The notes under the pieces were generated by a model that was given only the letters and a program-made list of their open reading frames with translations, did no database searches and was not told where the DNA came from. This document shows positions 55,056-64,000 of a DNA stretch of 64,000 bases, piece after piece. Position 1 is the first letter of the stretch, and each line of letters starts with the position of its first letter. Source of the stretch: Paraburkholderia acidicola (GTDB lineage: Bacteria > Pseudomonadota > Gammaproteobacteria > Burkholderiales > Burkholderiaceae). The stretch spans positions 1,054,001-1,118,000 of the forward strand of contig NZ_MTZV01000002.1 of NCBI RefSeq assembly GCF_002362315.1, read 5' to 3'. A program made the translations under genes and the position numbers.

Positions 55056-56354
55056 ATGAAACGCAAGTCCCTGTTCGCTCTTTCGGCTGTCGTCGTTGTT
55101 GCAGCCGCCGCGCTCGTCCCGGTCCTGTGGTCGGGCGGCGATCACCTGCATAACGGCACGGCCGTTGCAGCCACGCCCGCCGACCAGGCCGCGCTGATCA
55201 AGCAGGGCGAGTACCTCGCCCGCGCCGGCGACTGTATCGCGTGCCACACGGTACGCGGCGGCAAGGAATTCGCCGGCGGCCTGCCGATGGCGACGCCGTT
55301 CGGCACGATGTACACACCGAACATCACGCCTGACGACCAGTTCGGTATCGGCAAGTGGAGCCAGGACGACTTCTACCGCGCACTGCACACGGGCCGGTCG
55401 AAGGACGGCAGCCTGCTGTATCCGGGCTTCCCGTTCACGAGCTACACGAAGGTGACGCGCGCCGATTCGGATGCGATCTACGCGTACCTGCGCTCGGTTT
55501 CGCCGGTGTCGCTGCCGAGCCGTCCGCATGAACTGCGCTTCCCGTTCAACAATCGCAACCTGCTGATCGGCTGGCGCACGCTGTTCTTCCGCGAAGGCGA
55601 GTACAAGGCGGATCCGACCAAGTCGGTCGAGTGGAATCGCGGTGCGTATCTGATCGAAGGTCTCGGTCACTGCAGCATGTGCCACACGTCGATCAACATG
55701 ATGGGTGGCCCGGTCAGCTCGGCGGCGTTTGCCGGCGGCCTGATTCCGCTGCAGAACTGGTACGCGCCGTCGCTGACGTCGAACAAGGAAGCCGGCCTCG
55801 GCGACTGGGACATCAAGGACATCTCCGACCTGCTGAAGACCGGCGTGTCGCAGCGTGGTGCGGTGTTCGGTCCGATGGCGGAAGTCGTGCACAACAGCTT
55901 GCAGTATCTGTCGGACGACGATATCAAGGCGATGTCGACGTACCTGAAGACGATTCCGCAGAAGGACGAAGCGCCGGAATCGCTGCAGTTGCAAACGTCG
56001 CCGCAGCTCGCCAGCCAGCTCGCGGAACAGGGCAAGAAGATCTACCTCGACAACTGCGCGAAGTGTCACGCGGCGAACGGTCTCGGCATGCCGCCGCACT
56101 TCCCGCCGCTCGCGAACAATCCGTCCATTCAGATGCCGTCGGCAGTCAACCCGATCCGCATGGTGCTCAACGGCGGCTATCCGCCGAGCACGTTCGGCAA
56201 TCCGAAGCCGTACGGCATGCCGCCGTTCGCGCAGTCGCTGTCGAACCAGGAAGTCGCCGCTGTCGTGACGTATATTCGCCAGACGTGGGGCAACCACGGC
56301 ACGGCCGTGTCGCCGCAACAGGTCAGCGATCTGCGTTCGGCGCCGCTCGACTGA
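55056..56354 (+). CDS. Triheme cytochrome c, membrane-anchored dehydrogenase subunit
   Basis: This is a 432-residue protein. A hydrophobic N-terminal segment (LFALSAVVVVAAAALVPVLW) exports and perhaps anchors it. Three haem c motifs are present: CIACH near residue 66, CSMCH near 208 and CAKCH near 333. This is the length and layout of the cytochrome subunit of membrane dehydrogenases for alcohol, gluconate or sorbitol. No catalytic dehydrogenase gene is next to it, so its partner is unknown. It is cotranscribed with the diheme cytochrome. Confidence 0.9.
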   Translation: MKRKSLFALSAVVVVAAAALVPVLWSGGDHLHNGTAVAATPADQAALIKQGEYLARAGDCIACHTVRGGKEFAGGLPMATPFGTMYTPNITPDDQFGIGKWSQDDFYRALHTGRSKDGSLLYPGFPFTSYTKVTRADSDAIYAYLRSVSPVSLPSRPHELRFPFNNRNLLIGWRTLFFREGEYKADPTKSVEWNRGAYLIEGLGHCSMCHTSINMMGGPVSSAAFAGGLIPLQNWYAPSLTSNKEAGLGDWDIKDISDLLKTGVSQRGAVFGPMAEVVHNSLQYLSDDDIKAMSTYLKTIPQKDEAPESLQLQTSPQLASQLAEQGKKIYLDNCAKCHAANGLGMPPHFPPLANNPSIQMPSAVNPIRMVLNGGYPPSTFGNPKPYGMPPFAQSLSNQEVAAVVTYIRQTWGNHGTAVSPQQVSDLRSAPLD

Positions 56355-56486
56355 TAGCGCCCGATCGCATCGGGGCGCGGCCTGCGAGCATCGCGGCCGC
56401 GCCCTTCGTTTTTTGCAGGACCATAGGATGAAACGTGCGCAAGACGGCATGACGATGCGCACAGCAAACCAGTAGAGGAGCGACGC

Positions 56487-57107
56487 GTGCACGTTGGTGA
56501 GCGGTTCAACAGTATTACCCACCTCGTCGGCGCGGTGCTGTCGGTGGCGGGACTGGCGACGCTCGTCACGATGGGCGCGTTGCAGGGCGACGCGTACAAG
56601 GTCGTCAGCTTCAGTGTGTACGGGGCGATGTTGCTCGCGCTGTATGCGATCTCGACGCTTTATCACAGCGTTCGCAACCCGCGGGTGAAAGCGGTGTTGC
56701 AGAAGTGCGATCATTCGGCGATCTACCTGCTGATCGCCGGCAGCTATACGCCGTTCACGCTCGTCACCTTGCGCGGACCGTGGGGCTGGTCGCTTTTCGG
56801 CGTAAGCTGGGGGCTCGCCGTTCTCGGCATCGTGCAGGAACTCACGCTCGGGCGCCGTACCCGTAGCGTCTCGATGGTGCTGTATGTATTGATGGGATGG
56901 CTCGCGCTCGTAGCCGTCCGCCCGCTGGTCGAAGCATTACCGGCCGCAGGCACCGCATGGCTCGTCGCCGGCGGTCTCATCTATAGCGCCGGCATTTACT
57001 TCTTCATCAACGACGAGCGCATCCGGCATGGGCATGGCATCTGGCACCTGTTCGTGCTGGCCGGCAGCCTGTGTCAATTCGTCACCGTCGCGCGCTATGT
57101 CGCGTGA
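56487..57107 (+). CDS. Hemolysin III family (TrhA/YqfA) membrane protein
   Basis: This 206-residue protein has seven hydrophobic segments and the family motifs NSITHLVGAVLS near residue 8, STLYHSVRN near 56, CDHSAIYLLIAGSYTPFTL near 75 and the C-terminal GHGIWHLFVLAGSLCQF. The conserved His residues form a metal site like that of PAQR receptors. Despite the name, it is not generally a toxin; members affect membrane lipid homeostasis. The start is a GTG at 56487 behind GAGGAGCGACGC. Confidence 0.88.
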   Translation: MHVGERFNSITHLVGAVLSVAGLATLVTMGALQGDAYKVVSFSVYGAMLLALYAISTLYHSVRNPRVKAVLQKCDHSAIYLLIAGSYTPFTLVTLRGPWGWSLFGVSWGLAVLGIVQELTLGRRTRSVSMVLYVLMGWLALVAVRPLVEALPAAGTAWLVAGGLIYSAGIYFFINDERIRHGHGIWHLFVLAGSLCQFVTVARYVA

Positions 57108-57304
57108 TGCCTACCGCGGCGAATGCAACTTAACGCCAGTCGACGTGTCTGCATAGCGCGTCGATGCATCCGGCACGCACACCGCGCGCCGCCCGTTTTC
57201 CCTGCGACCGGCCAGCAAGCCGAAGTCCGCGCGCATCTCGAGTCGAGACGCGCCAACCGGCAACATGTGCGCCTGTCGCTCCAATTGCATTGCAAAGAGT
57301 ATTT

Positions 57305-58873
57305 ATGTCATTTGATTCCCTCGGTTTGTCCGAACCCCTCGTCCGTGCCGTGCACGAACTGGGTTACACGTCCCCTACTCCGATCCAGCTGCAGGCGATC
57401 CCCGCGGTCCTGAACGGCGGCGATCTGCTGGCTGGCGCACAGACCGGCACCGGTAAGACCGCCGGCTTCACGCTGCCCATCCTGCAACGCCTGACCGGCA
57501 TGCCGCCGCACGCCTCGGGCAAGCGCGTCGTGCGCGCCCTGATCCTCACGCCGACGCGCGAACTCGCCGCTCAGGTCGAGGAAAGCGTGCGGGCGTACGG
57601 CAAGTATCTGAAGCTGAAGTCAACCGTGATGTTCGGCGGCGTCGGCATTAATCCGCAGATCGATGCGCTGCGCCGCGGCGTCGACATCGTCGTCGCGACG
57701 CCCGGGCGTCTGCTCGATCACATGCAGCAGAAGACCATCGATCTGTCGCATCTCGAGATCCTCGTGCTCGACGAAGCCGACCGGATGCTCGATATGGGCT
57801 TCATCCACGACATCAAGCGTGTGCTCGCCAAGCTGCCGCCGAAGCGTCAGAACCTGCTGTTCTCCGCGACGTTCTCCGATGAAATCAAGACGCTCGCCGA
57901 CAACCTGCTCAACTCGCCCGCGCTGATCGAAGTCGCGCGTCGCAACACGACGGCCGAACTCGTCGCGCAGAAGATTCACCCGGTCGATCGCGATCGTAAG
58001 CGCGAGATGCTCACGCATCTAATCCGTCAGTACAACTGGTTCCAGGTGCTCGTGTTCACGCGTACCAAGCACGGCGCAAACCGTCTTGCCGAACAGCTCG
58101 GCAAGGACGGTATCAGCGCACTCGCGATTCACGGCAACAAGAGCCAGTCGGCACGCACGCGCGCGCTCGCCGAGTTCAAGGACGCTACGTTGCAGGTGCT
58201 GGTGGCCACCGACATCGCCGCGCGCGGTATCGATATCGACCAGTTGCCGCACGTGGTCAACTTCGATCTGCCGAACGTGCCCGAAGACTACGTGCACCGT
58301 ATCGGTCGTACGGGCCGTGCGGGCGCGACGGGCGAAGCGATTTCGCTCGTATGCGTCGACGAGTTGCAACTGCTGAAGGACATCGAAAAGCTGATCAAGC
58401 GTACGGTGCCGCAGGAAGTGATTCCGGGCTTCGAACCGGATCCGACCGCGAAGCCCGAACCGATCCTGCGTCGCAGCCAGGGTGCTGGCGGCGGAGGCGG
58501 ACGTCAGCCGCGTCAGAGTCAGGGTGCGCCGAAGCGCGAAGGTGGATCGGGATCGGCCAAGCCGGCGCCGCGTTCGGGTCAACGGCCTGCTGCTGGTGGC
58601 GCACAACAAGCCAGGCCGAAGGCACAAGGCGGTGGTGCGAAGCCCGGTCATGCCGCGAAGGCAGGGACGACGCAAGGCCAGCCTCGCAAGGATGCGCCGC
58701 GCAGTCAGGACAAGCCGCGCGCGGCCTCGCACGACACCGGCGGTGCTGCACAGCATGCGCCGCGCAAACCGTCGAACAATGCGGGCGCGCTGCTCAGCGG
58801 TAATCGTCCGCGTGGCACTGGCAACACCACCCCGGGTGGTGTGCCGCGCAACGGCGGGCAACGCGGCCGGTAA
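57305..58873 (+). CDS. rhlE: DEAD-box RNA helicase RhlE
   Basis: This is a 522-residue helicase. The Q motif [26 protein letters not shown] is at the N-terminus, with motif [18 protein letters not shown] motif [17 protein letters not shown] motif LLFSATFSD, and motif [12 protein letters not shown]. From about residue 395 there is a 125-residue Gly/Ala/Arg/Gln-rich disordered tail ([18 protein letters not shown]) that should bind RNA. A 197-bp leader precedes the ATG at 57305, a long 5' region fitting cold-regulated helicase genes. Confidence 0.95.
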   Translation: MSFDSLGLSEPLVRAVHELGYTSPTPIQLQAIPAVLNGGDLLAGAQTGTGKTAGFTLPILQRLTGMPPHASGKRVVRALILTPTRELAAQVEESVRAYGKYLKLKSTVMFGGVGINPQIDALRRGVDIVVATPGRLLDHMQQKTIDLSHLEILVLDEADRMLDMGFIHDIKRVLAKLPPKRQNLLFSATFSDEIKTLADNLLNSPALIEVARRNTTAELVAQKIHPVDRDRKREMLTHLIRQYNWFQVLVFTRTKHGANRLAEQLGKDGISALAIHGNKSQSARTRALAEFKDATLQVLVATDIAARGIDIDQLPHVVNFDLPNVPEDYVHRIGRTGRAGATGEAISLVCVDELQLLKDIEKLIKRTVPQEVIPGFEPDPTAKPEPILRRSQGAGGGGGRQPRQSQGAPKREGGSGSAKPAPRSGQRPAAGGAQQARPKAQGGGAKPGHAAKAGTTQGQPRKDAPRSQDKPRAASHDTGGAAQHAPRKPSNNAGALLSGNRPRGTGNTTPGGVPRNGGQRGR

Positions 58874-58945
58874 TGGTGCGTTGAAGGCGTTCTAAAGCAG
58901 GTTGTGTCGCTTGCTGTTGTACGACCGCGGTGCTGCTAGCAGCAG

Positions 58946-59485
58946 CTAGCCACCGCGCGTTGCGGCATCGGCGGCACGTTTCAGATCACCGATCTGTTGC
59001 TCCCAACGCGCGAGTACCGCGGCGCTATCCGCGCCCAGTTCAAACAAAATCCCACCTGTCAGCCGCGCGTAACCCACGCGCTGCGCTTCGCCTGTCTCGA
59101 TCGAACCGATGAAGTACGCGAGCGTCGCATCGGCTGCCGCGAGCGGCATCATGCGAAGCTGCACCTGATAAAACGCCTCGTCGAATACAAACGTCAACGC
59201 CGCGCGGCCACTTTGCGCGAGTACATTGGCGGCTCGCGATTGCGGCCAGAGCGCGATGCTGAGCCGTTGCGCATCGGGCGCGTATAGCTCGCCCGGTCCG
59301 AGCAGCGAGGTGCGAATCGAACCGCTCTCGTTGACGGTCACGAGCGACGCAGTGAAGCCCATCTTCGCGGCCAGCGATGTGCCATCGAACAGCATGCGCA
59401 ACGGTTGCGGCCATGCATCGAAGGTCTGCTGTTCAAGCATGCGTTCGCGGTTAGAGGACGCGGAGGAAGCGGAAGAATCGGACAT
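58946..59485 (-). CDS. Split-barrel (pyridoxamine oxidase-like) protein of unknown function
   Basis: This is a 179-residue cytoplasmic protein. The central part has the shape of an FMN-binding split barrel: MGFTASLVTVNESGSIRTSLLGPGELY, LSIALWPQSRAANVLAQSGRAAL and FVFDEAFYQVQLRM. I infer a PNPOx-like fold, but the cofactor and reaction are unknown. The ATG at 59485 is preceded by AAGGAACTGTCG, which decides it over an earlier in-frame start. It converges on rhlE. Confidence 0.6.
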   Translation of the reverse strand: MSDSSASSASSNRERMLEQQTFDAWPQPLRMLFDGTSLAAKMGFTASLVTVNESGSIRTSLLGPGELYAPDAQRLSIALWPQSRAANVLAQSGRAALTFVFDEAFYQVQLRMMPLAAADATLAYFIGSIETGEAQRVGYARLTGGILFELGADSAAVLARWEQQIGDLKRAADAATRGG

Positions 59486-59599
59486 CGACAGTTCCTTGGC
59501 GACGGTCTGCAACGAGAATGGCCCGCTAAAGCGGGCCATGTAAGTAGCGGCTACCGGTTGCGTGCGGCACCTTCAGCACCGCACGAAAAACCCTGTAAA

Positions 59600-60424
59600 T
59601 CAGCGGAAAAACACGTGCTGTGTGATCTTCGCCAGCGGATAGTGCACGCCCGGTTGAATCTTCGCGGGCAGATCGAGCGGCTTCAGCAGCATCTTCACGC
59701 ACATGTCGGCCGAAAGATTACGCCGCACCAGCGCATTGACACGCGCCGCCTTCTCGCGGTTATAAGCCGAATCGTTCACGCGCTCCGGATAGCGAATCGC
59801 GAACACGTGACGCAGCGCGATCTCCGAGTCCTCGTTCTTGATTTCCATCACGCGACGCATCAATGCACCGAGCACCGCAAGCCGGCCGTTACCTTCAATC
59901 TTGTTGTACTTCTTGAAATATTTGAAAAAGTGCTTGTAGTGGCGGACTTCGTCGGTCCGGATGTTGTCGGTGATCTCTTTGAGCACCGGCTCATCCGAGC
60001 ACTCGCCGATCGCACGATACAACGTCGCCGTGCCGGTCTCGACCACGCAGCGTGCGACCAGTTCGAGCGCACGGGTCTTTTCGAAATCTTCCACGGAACA
60101 GGTCTTCGAATACTCTTCGAAGAAATTACGAAACGCCGTATCCCAGTCGAATTCTGGCCACACGTAGGCAATGTAAGTTTTCAGCGCCCGGCCGTGTTGA
60201 AGCTCTTCTGGTTCCCATTCGTTGTTGAGCCACGCCGAAACTTCCGGGTCGCCGTTAAAAAATGTACTGAGGTTGGCCGTGTAGAGGTCGGAGCCGCTTT
60301 CGATGAAGGACGATGCGCACAGCAGCAACAGCAGGTCTTCGTTGGCGACCGCGCGCTGGCGGTCGATGCGGGTCAGGTCGATATCCTCAATACGCCATGG
60401 CATTACATGGTTGGGTGTTTGCAT
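59600..60424 (-). CDS. Ferritin-like di-iron protein
   Basis: This is a 274-residue helical protein. The iron ligands of the ferritin-like fold are suggested by SFIESGSDLY, EWEPEELQHGRALKTY near residue 70 and RTDEVRHYKHFFKYF near 167 (the E and ExxH pairs). Similar proteins act as oxygenases, rubrerythrins or desaturase-like enzymes, so function is open. The ATG at 60424 (MQTPNHVMPW) is preferred to an in-frame TTG at 60469. Confidence 0.75.
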   Translation of the reverse strand: MQTPNHVMPWRIEDIDLTRIDRQRAVANEDLLLLLCASSFIESGSDLYTANLSTFFNGDPEVSAWLNNEWEPEELQHGRALKTYIAYVWPEFDWDTAFRNFFEEYSKTCSVEDFEKTRALELVARCVVETGTATLYRAIGECSDEPVLKEITDNIRTDEVRHYKHFFKYFKKYNKIEGNGRLAVLGALMRRVMEIKNEDSEIALRHVFAIRYPERVNDSAYNREKAARVNALVRRNLSADMCVKMLLKPLDLPAKIQPGVHYPLAKITQHVFFR

Positions 60425-60747
60425 TCTCTGGTGCTCCCAAAACTGTACTGACTCGCGGAGCTTGCTCAAACGCCTCGTTTCGCCCGGCGGCCCACCGTGT
60501 CAATGACAGCGCTTTGAAATTGGTAACCCGTTTCTATCTTGCATCTTAGCTGGTGTTACGCAAATGTGCAGATATGCCAGCACAGACCGTACCGGCTTTC
60601 GACAGTTCCATCCATAGACGATCGAATTCTTTCGAATCAAAACGGCAGGAGTCCGGTGCATAAAAAAACAGGCGGCCCGATGTCGGGCCGCCCGTGGATT
60701 CTACCGGCAATCGCGCTGCGAATGTCCGGTACGTAAGGTCTGGCGAG
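60425..60747. other. Intergenic stretch with no gene seen
   Basis: These 323 bases between the ferritin-like gene and the MHS transporter contain the terminator at 60662-60693 but no frame with coding character. The left part should hold the ferritin-like gene's promoter. Confidence 0.6.
60662..60693 (-). terminator. Rho-independent terminator of the MHS transporter gene
   Basis: GGCGGCCCGA (60671-60680) pairs with TCGGGCCGCC (60683-60692). On the minus strand it is followed by TGTTTTTTTT. It lies 55 bp past the transporter stop. Confidence 0.9.
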
Positions 60748-62100
60748 TTACCGATGGCGCCGCATGCGCCACCCGACAATCGCAAGCGATACCCCCGACA
60801 GCACCGCTGCCGCCAGCACGTAGTAGCTCGGCGCAAGCTTGTCGCCGGTCAAATGGATGAAAGTCTCTACTATGGTCGGTGCAAAGCCGCCGAAGATCGT
60901 GACGCCGATGCTGTAGCCGATCGACAGCCCGGTCGAGCGCACGCGGGTCGGAAAAATCTCAGCGAGCAACGCCGGCATCGGGCCTGAGTAAGCGGCCTTG
61001 AAGATGCCGGCCATCGCTTGCAGCAACAATAGCCAGCCGATGGTCGGGTGACGTTGCAGCAGCGCGAACATCGGATAGATCAGCGTGCCCATCAGGACCG
61101 ATGTCGTCAGCATGATCCTGATCCGGCCGATGCGGTCGGACAGCGCGCCCATTACCGGCGACAGCAGGAACTGCAAGCCGCCGTTCAACACCACGACGCC
61201 GAACGAGGCCGCGGCCGCCATATGCAGCTGCTTGACCGCGTACATCGGCATGTAGAGCTGCAGCACGTACACGCCGACTGTCGACTGGGCCACGATGCCG
61301 ATCGCAAGAATCAGGTTCGCCCACTGGTTGCCGAACGAAACCAGATCTTGCTTGCCGGTGTTCAGTGGCGCTGCGGCCCGCTCGCGCTGCGCCTCGACGA
61401 ACTCCGGCGTCTCGTCGAGATGCGCGCGGATGTAATACCCCACCGGCCCGATCAGCAGACCGAAGATGAACGGGATGCGCCAGCCCCAGCTGGTAAGCGA
61501 TTCCGGCGACATCCATACCGTCAGCAGCGAGCCGAAGGCGGCCGCAGTAATCGCCGCGAGACCCTGGCTCGCGAATTGCCAGCTCGCGTAATAGCCTCGC
61601 CGGGCCGGGCTATGCTCGACCATGAACGCGGTCGCACTACCGAATTCGCCGCCCACCGCGAAGCCTTGCACGAGTCGCGCGAACAGCACGAGAAGCGGTG
61701 CCGCGATGCCGATCGATGCATACGACGGCATGACCGCCATCGCGAACGTGCCCACCATCATCAGCGCAATCGCAAGCGTCAGCGCCGCCTTACGACCCTT
61801 TCGGTCGCCATAGATACCGAGCACCACCGCGCCTAACGGACGCATCAGGAACGAGATGCCGAAGGTGGCGATCGCGAGCAATGTAGAGAGCCACTCGTCG
61901 TGCAACGGGAAGAACTGCTTCGCAATGATCGCGGCGAAATAGCCGTAAACGAGGAAATCGAACCACTCGAGCGCGTTGCCGACCGACGACGAAAACACAA
62001 TCCGCCGCACCGTGGCTCGCGATAACGGCGCGGGTAGATGCGGCAAGGAAGGTACGGCAGACACGGCGGGCGTCGCGGATTGCGGCGTCGAAGGGATCAT
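60748..62100 (-). CDS. MHS-family MFS transporter
   Basis: This is a 450-residue metabolite:H+ symporter. Visible signatures: SSVGNALEWFDFLVYGYFAAII near residue 34, IYGDRKGRKAALTLAIALMMVG near 98, RLVQGFAVGGEFGSATAFMVEH near 143, and GALSDRIGRIRIM in the second half. It has the usual length, unlike the transporter at 12222. A likely substrate is an organic acid or amino-acid derivative, but it cannot be assigned. It lies downstream of the gamma-glutamyltransferase gene, 172 bp away, in the same direction. Confidence 0.92.
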   Translation of the reverse strand: MIPSTPQSATPAVSAVPSLPHLPAPLSRATVRRIVFSSSVGNALEWFDFLVYGYFAAIIAKQFFPLHDEWLSTLLAIATFGISFLMRPLGAVVLGIYGDRKGRKAALTLAIALMMVGTFAMAVMPSYASIGIAAPLLVLFARLVQGFAVGGEFGSATAFMVEHSPARRGYYASWQFASQGLAAITAAAFGSLLTVWMSPESLTSWGWRIPFIFGLLIGPVGYYIRAHLDETPEFVEAQRERAAAPLNTGKQDLVSFGNQWANLILAIGIVAQSTVGVYVLQLYMPMYAVKQLHMAAAASFGVVVLNGGLQFLLSPVMGALSDRIGRIRIMLTTSVLMGTLIYPMFALLQRHPTIGWLLLLQAMAGIFKAAYSGPMPALLAEIFPTRVRSTGLSIGYSIGVTIFGGFAPTIVETFIHLTGDKLAPSYYVLAAAVLSGVSLAIVGWRMRRHR

Positions 62101-62272
62101 CGGGAGGTCTCCTGCCCGCTCCTGGGCGAGCGGGTCTGTTTATCCGGTGTGGCTATTCCGGCGAACGATGCAAATCGTATATCTGGTTTTCGGGCGGGAT
62201 CGAACCGTCGCGCGGCGCGCCCCGGGGGAACGGGGACGCACCGCGAAAACCGGCCTAATCGTTCATACCGTT

Positions 62273-63910
62273 TCAGAAACCGGCGGCCAGTCCGTCGCGG
62301 CGGCTATCGCTGGCGGCCACATAGCCGCGTTCCGGCTCGTTGCGGTCGAGCTTCCAGATGTACTGGCCGGAGCCGAAGTCCATATACGGATCGTCGACGG
62401 ACTTGATCGTGTGGCCGAGACCTTCGAGCGCCTTCGCGGTATCCGCATCGAGCGTCGACTCGACGTCGATCGTAAAGTCGCGGTTGACCTTCCAGCGCGG
62501 CGCATCGCAGGCCGCCTGCGGTTGCTGGCCGTAATCGAGCATCCGCACGATCGACTGCAGGTGGCCTTGCGGCTGCATGTCGCCGCCCATCACGCCGAAA
62601 CTCATCACCGCCTCCTGGCGGCCGTCGACCTGCTGTGTCAGGAACGCCGGAATGATCGTGTGGAACGGCCGCTTGCCGCCTTCGACGACGTTCGGCGACT
62701 TCGGATCCATCGAGAAACCGCAGCCGCGGTTCTGCAGCGCGATGCCCGTGTCCGGCACGACGACGCCCGAGCCAAAGCCCATGTAGTTCGACTGGATGAA
62801 GCTGACCATCATGCCGTTCTCATCGGCGGCGGACATGTAGATCGTCCCGCCAGCCTTCGGCATGCCGAAATCGAAATGCGTCGCGCGCTTCGGATCGATC
62901 AGCTTCGCGCGCGACTTCAGGTACGCGTCGTCGAGCATCTGTTCGGGCGTCACGTCCATCGAGCGCGGGTCGGCGACATACTGGTACACATCGGCAAACG
63001 CGAGCTTCATCGCTTCGATCTGCAGATGCTGCGACTCGATCCCGTCGAGGGCCAGTGAGTTCACATCGAACTGCTCGAGAATACCGAGCGCGATCAGCGC
63101 CGCGATGCCCTGCCCGTTCGGCGGAATTTCATGAACGGTATAGCCGCGATAATCCTTGCCGATCGGTTCGACCCAGTCGGCGCGATAGCCGCGCAGGTCG
63201 CCGGCCGTCATCGCTCCGCCGCCCTCGCGCGAAAACGCAGCGATACGTTCAGCGATCTCGCCTTCGTAGTACGCACGCGGGCCTTGTTCGGCGAGCAGGC
63301 GCAGTGTCTTCGCGTGGCCGGGCAAGCGCACCAGTTCGCTGACTTCGGGCGCGCGACCCCGCGGCATGAAGGTCTGCGCAAAACCGGGCTGATCCTTCAG
63401 ATCGGGGATGGCCGCCGCCCATTTGTAAGCAACGATGCTCGCCACCGCATGACCGCGCTCGGCGATTTCGATGGCCGGCTCCATCAGGTCGGCAAACGGC
63501 AGCGAGCCGAATTTCTCGTGCAACGCTTCCCAGCCCGCGATCACACCGGGCACCGTCACCGTGTCCCAGCCGCGCTTCGGCTGCTTCGCGAGGCCGTTCT
63601 CCTCGCCATACTTACGCTTGAAGTAATCGACGTTCCACGCCGCCGGCGACACGCCCGATGCATTCAGCCCATGCAGTTTCTTGCCATCCCACACGAGCGC
63701 AAACGCATCGCCACCGAGCCCGCACGACACCGGTTCGACGACCGTGATCGCCGCGGCCGCAGCAATGGCCGCATCGACTGCATTGCCGCCCTTCCATAGC
63801 ATCCGTAGCCCGGCCTGGGCTGCAAGCGGGTGCGAAGTCGAAACGATGTTGCGCGCGAATACAGGCAGACGCGGCGTCGGATACGGGTTTTGCCAGTTGA
63901 AGCGGGTCAT
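62273..63910 (-). CDS. Gamma-glutamyltransferase family protein
   Basis: This is a 545-residue Ntn-hydrolase precursor. The N-terminal block is STSHPLAAQAGLRMLWKGGNAVDAAIAAA and VVEPVSCGLGGDAFALVWDG. Autocleavage before Thr in AGGTIYMSAADENGMMVSFIQSNY should make the small subunit; the first Thr is kept but the usual TTH is TIY, as in atypical family members. A glutathione-cleaving role is not certain, and cephalosporin-acylase-like enzymes are related. No signal peptide is seen, unlike the periplasmic GGT of E. coli. Confidence 0.85.
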   Translation of the reverse strand: MTRFNWQNPYPTPRLPVFARNIVSTSHPLAAQAGLRMLWKGGNAVDAAIAAAAAITVVEPVSCGLGGDAFALVWDGKKLHGLNASGVSPAAWNVDYFKRKYGEENGLAKQPKRGWDTVTVPGVIAGWEALHEKFGSLPFADLMEPAIEIAERGHAVASIVAYKWAAAIPDLKDQPGFAQTFMPRGRAPEVSELVRLPGHAKTLRLLAEQGPRAYYEGEIAERIAAFSREGGGAMTAGDLRGYRADWVEPIGKDYRGYTVHEIPPNGQGIAALIALGILEQFDVNSLALDGIESQHLQIEAMKLAFADVYQYVADPRSMDVTPEQMLDDAYLKSRAKLIDPKRATHFDFGMPKAGGTIYMSAADENGMMVSFIQSNYMGFGSGVVVPDTGIALQNRGCGFSMDPKSPNVVEGGKRPFHTIIPAFLTQQVDGRQEAVMSFGVMGGDMQPQGHLQSIVRMLDYGQQPQAACDAPRWKVNRDFTIDVESTLDADTAKALEGLGHTIKSVDDPYMDFGSGQYIWKLDRNEPERGYVAASDSRRDGLAAGF

Positions 63911-64000
63911 GTCGAAGGCTCTCGGAAAGCGCGGACCGGCGGTATCGCAAGCCGGAACCGCTGAAGGAATGCAGAAGCGAAGAACGGAAGATTGCAGCGC

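Noticed and set aside
62115..62134. Small hairpin (CCCGCTC / GAGCGGG) before the MHS transporter start
   Set aside because: The arms are 7 bp and no T-run follows on the relevant strand, so I could not support a terminator or riboswitch.

Overview
The window is GC-rich chromosomal DNA from a Burkholderiales bacterium, most likely Paraburkholderia or Burkholderia. The pointers are the recA-recX-DUF2889-sucC-sucD-terC neighbourhood, the pilin next to a PglL-type O-oligosaccharyltransferase, and many sugar, fatty-acid and transport genes with strong G/C third-position bias. I ran no searches. Identities rest on reading protein motifs, gene order and lengths.

Layout. 1-13.9 kb is conserved core: the start of a probable M48 protease (cut by the window edge), moaC, pglL, a type IV pilin, terC, sucD/sucC, a DUF2889 gene, recX and recA (with a textbook LexA box), then a two-component system and a large MHS-type transporter. 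A tRNA-Met(CAT) lies at 13980-14056. 14.4-22.8 kb is an accessory island of type VI secretion cargo. One module reads rightward: vgrG, a phospholipase D effector (Tle5-like), a Sel1-repeat presumed immunity protein and a PAAR tip. A second reads leftward: a PAAR protein, a 26-codon basic ORF not previously called, a lambda-endolysin-like muramidase, and a small exported four-cysteine presumed immunity protein. No T6SS structural genes are present, so this is an orphan cargo locus. 22.9-26.1 kb holds a GNAT remnant lacking a start codon, two exported proteins of unknown function (one a lipoprotein with tandem repeats) and about 1 kb with no credible gene.

26.1-33.7 kb is a catabolic block: two LysR regulators flank a leftward operon (histidine phosphatase, two SDRs, an APH-family kinase, an acyl-CoA dehydrogenase, an alpha/beta hydrolase). 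The kinase plus ACAD plus SDR set resembles levulinate/4-hydroxyacyl-CoA degradation (Lva type). 33.7-35.9 kb holds DUF899, a GST and a DUF3268 zinc-finger protein. 36.1-43.8 kb is a polyol operon: ABC importer, xylitol/sorbitol dehydrogenase, AraC regulator and xylulokinase, which fits uptake of a pentitol and conversion to xylulose 5-phosphate.

43.9-46.6 kb contains a divergent pair, a serC-like aminotransferase and a TPR plus ATP-grasp fusion, that is unusual and may belong to a small uncharacterised pathway. 46.6-50 kb is a D-galactonate set (GntR regulator, DgoD dehydratase, MFS transporter). 50-64 kb holds small conserved proteins, a CAP-domain lipoprotein, copCD, two cytochromes c, a hemolysin III protein, RhlE helicase, a split-barrel protein, a ferritin-like protein, another MHS transporter and a gamma-glutamyltransferase.
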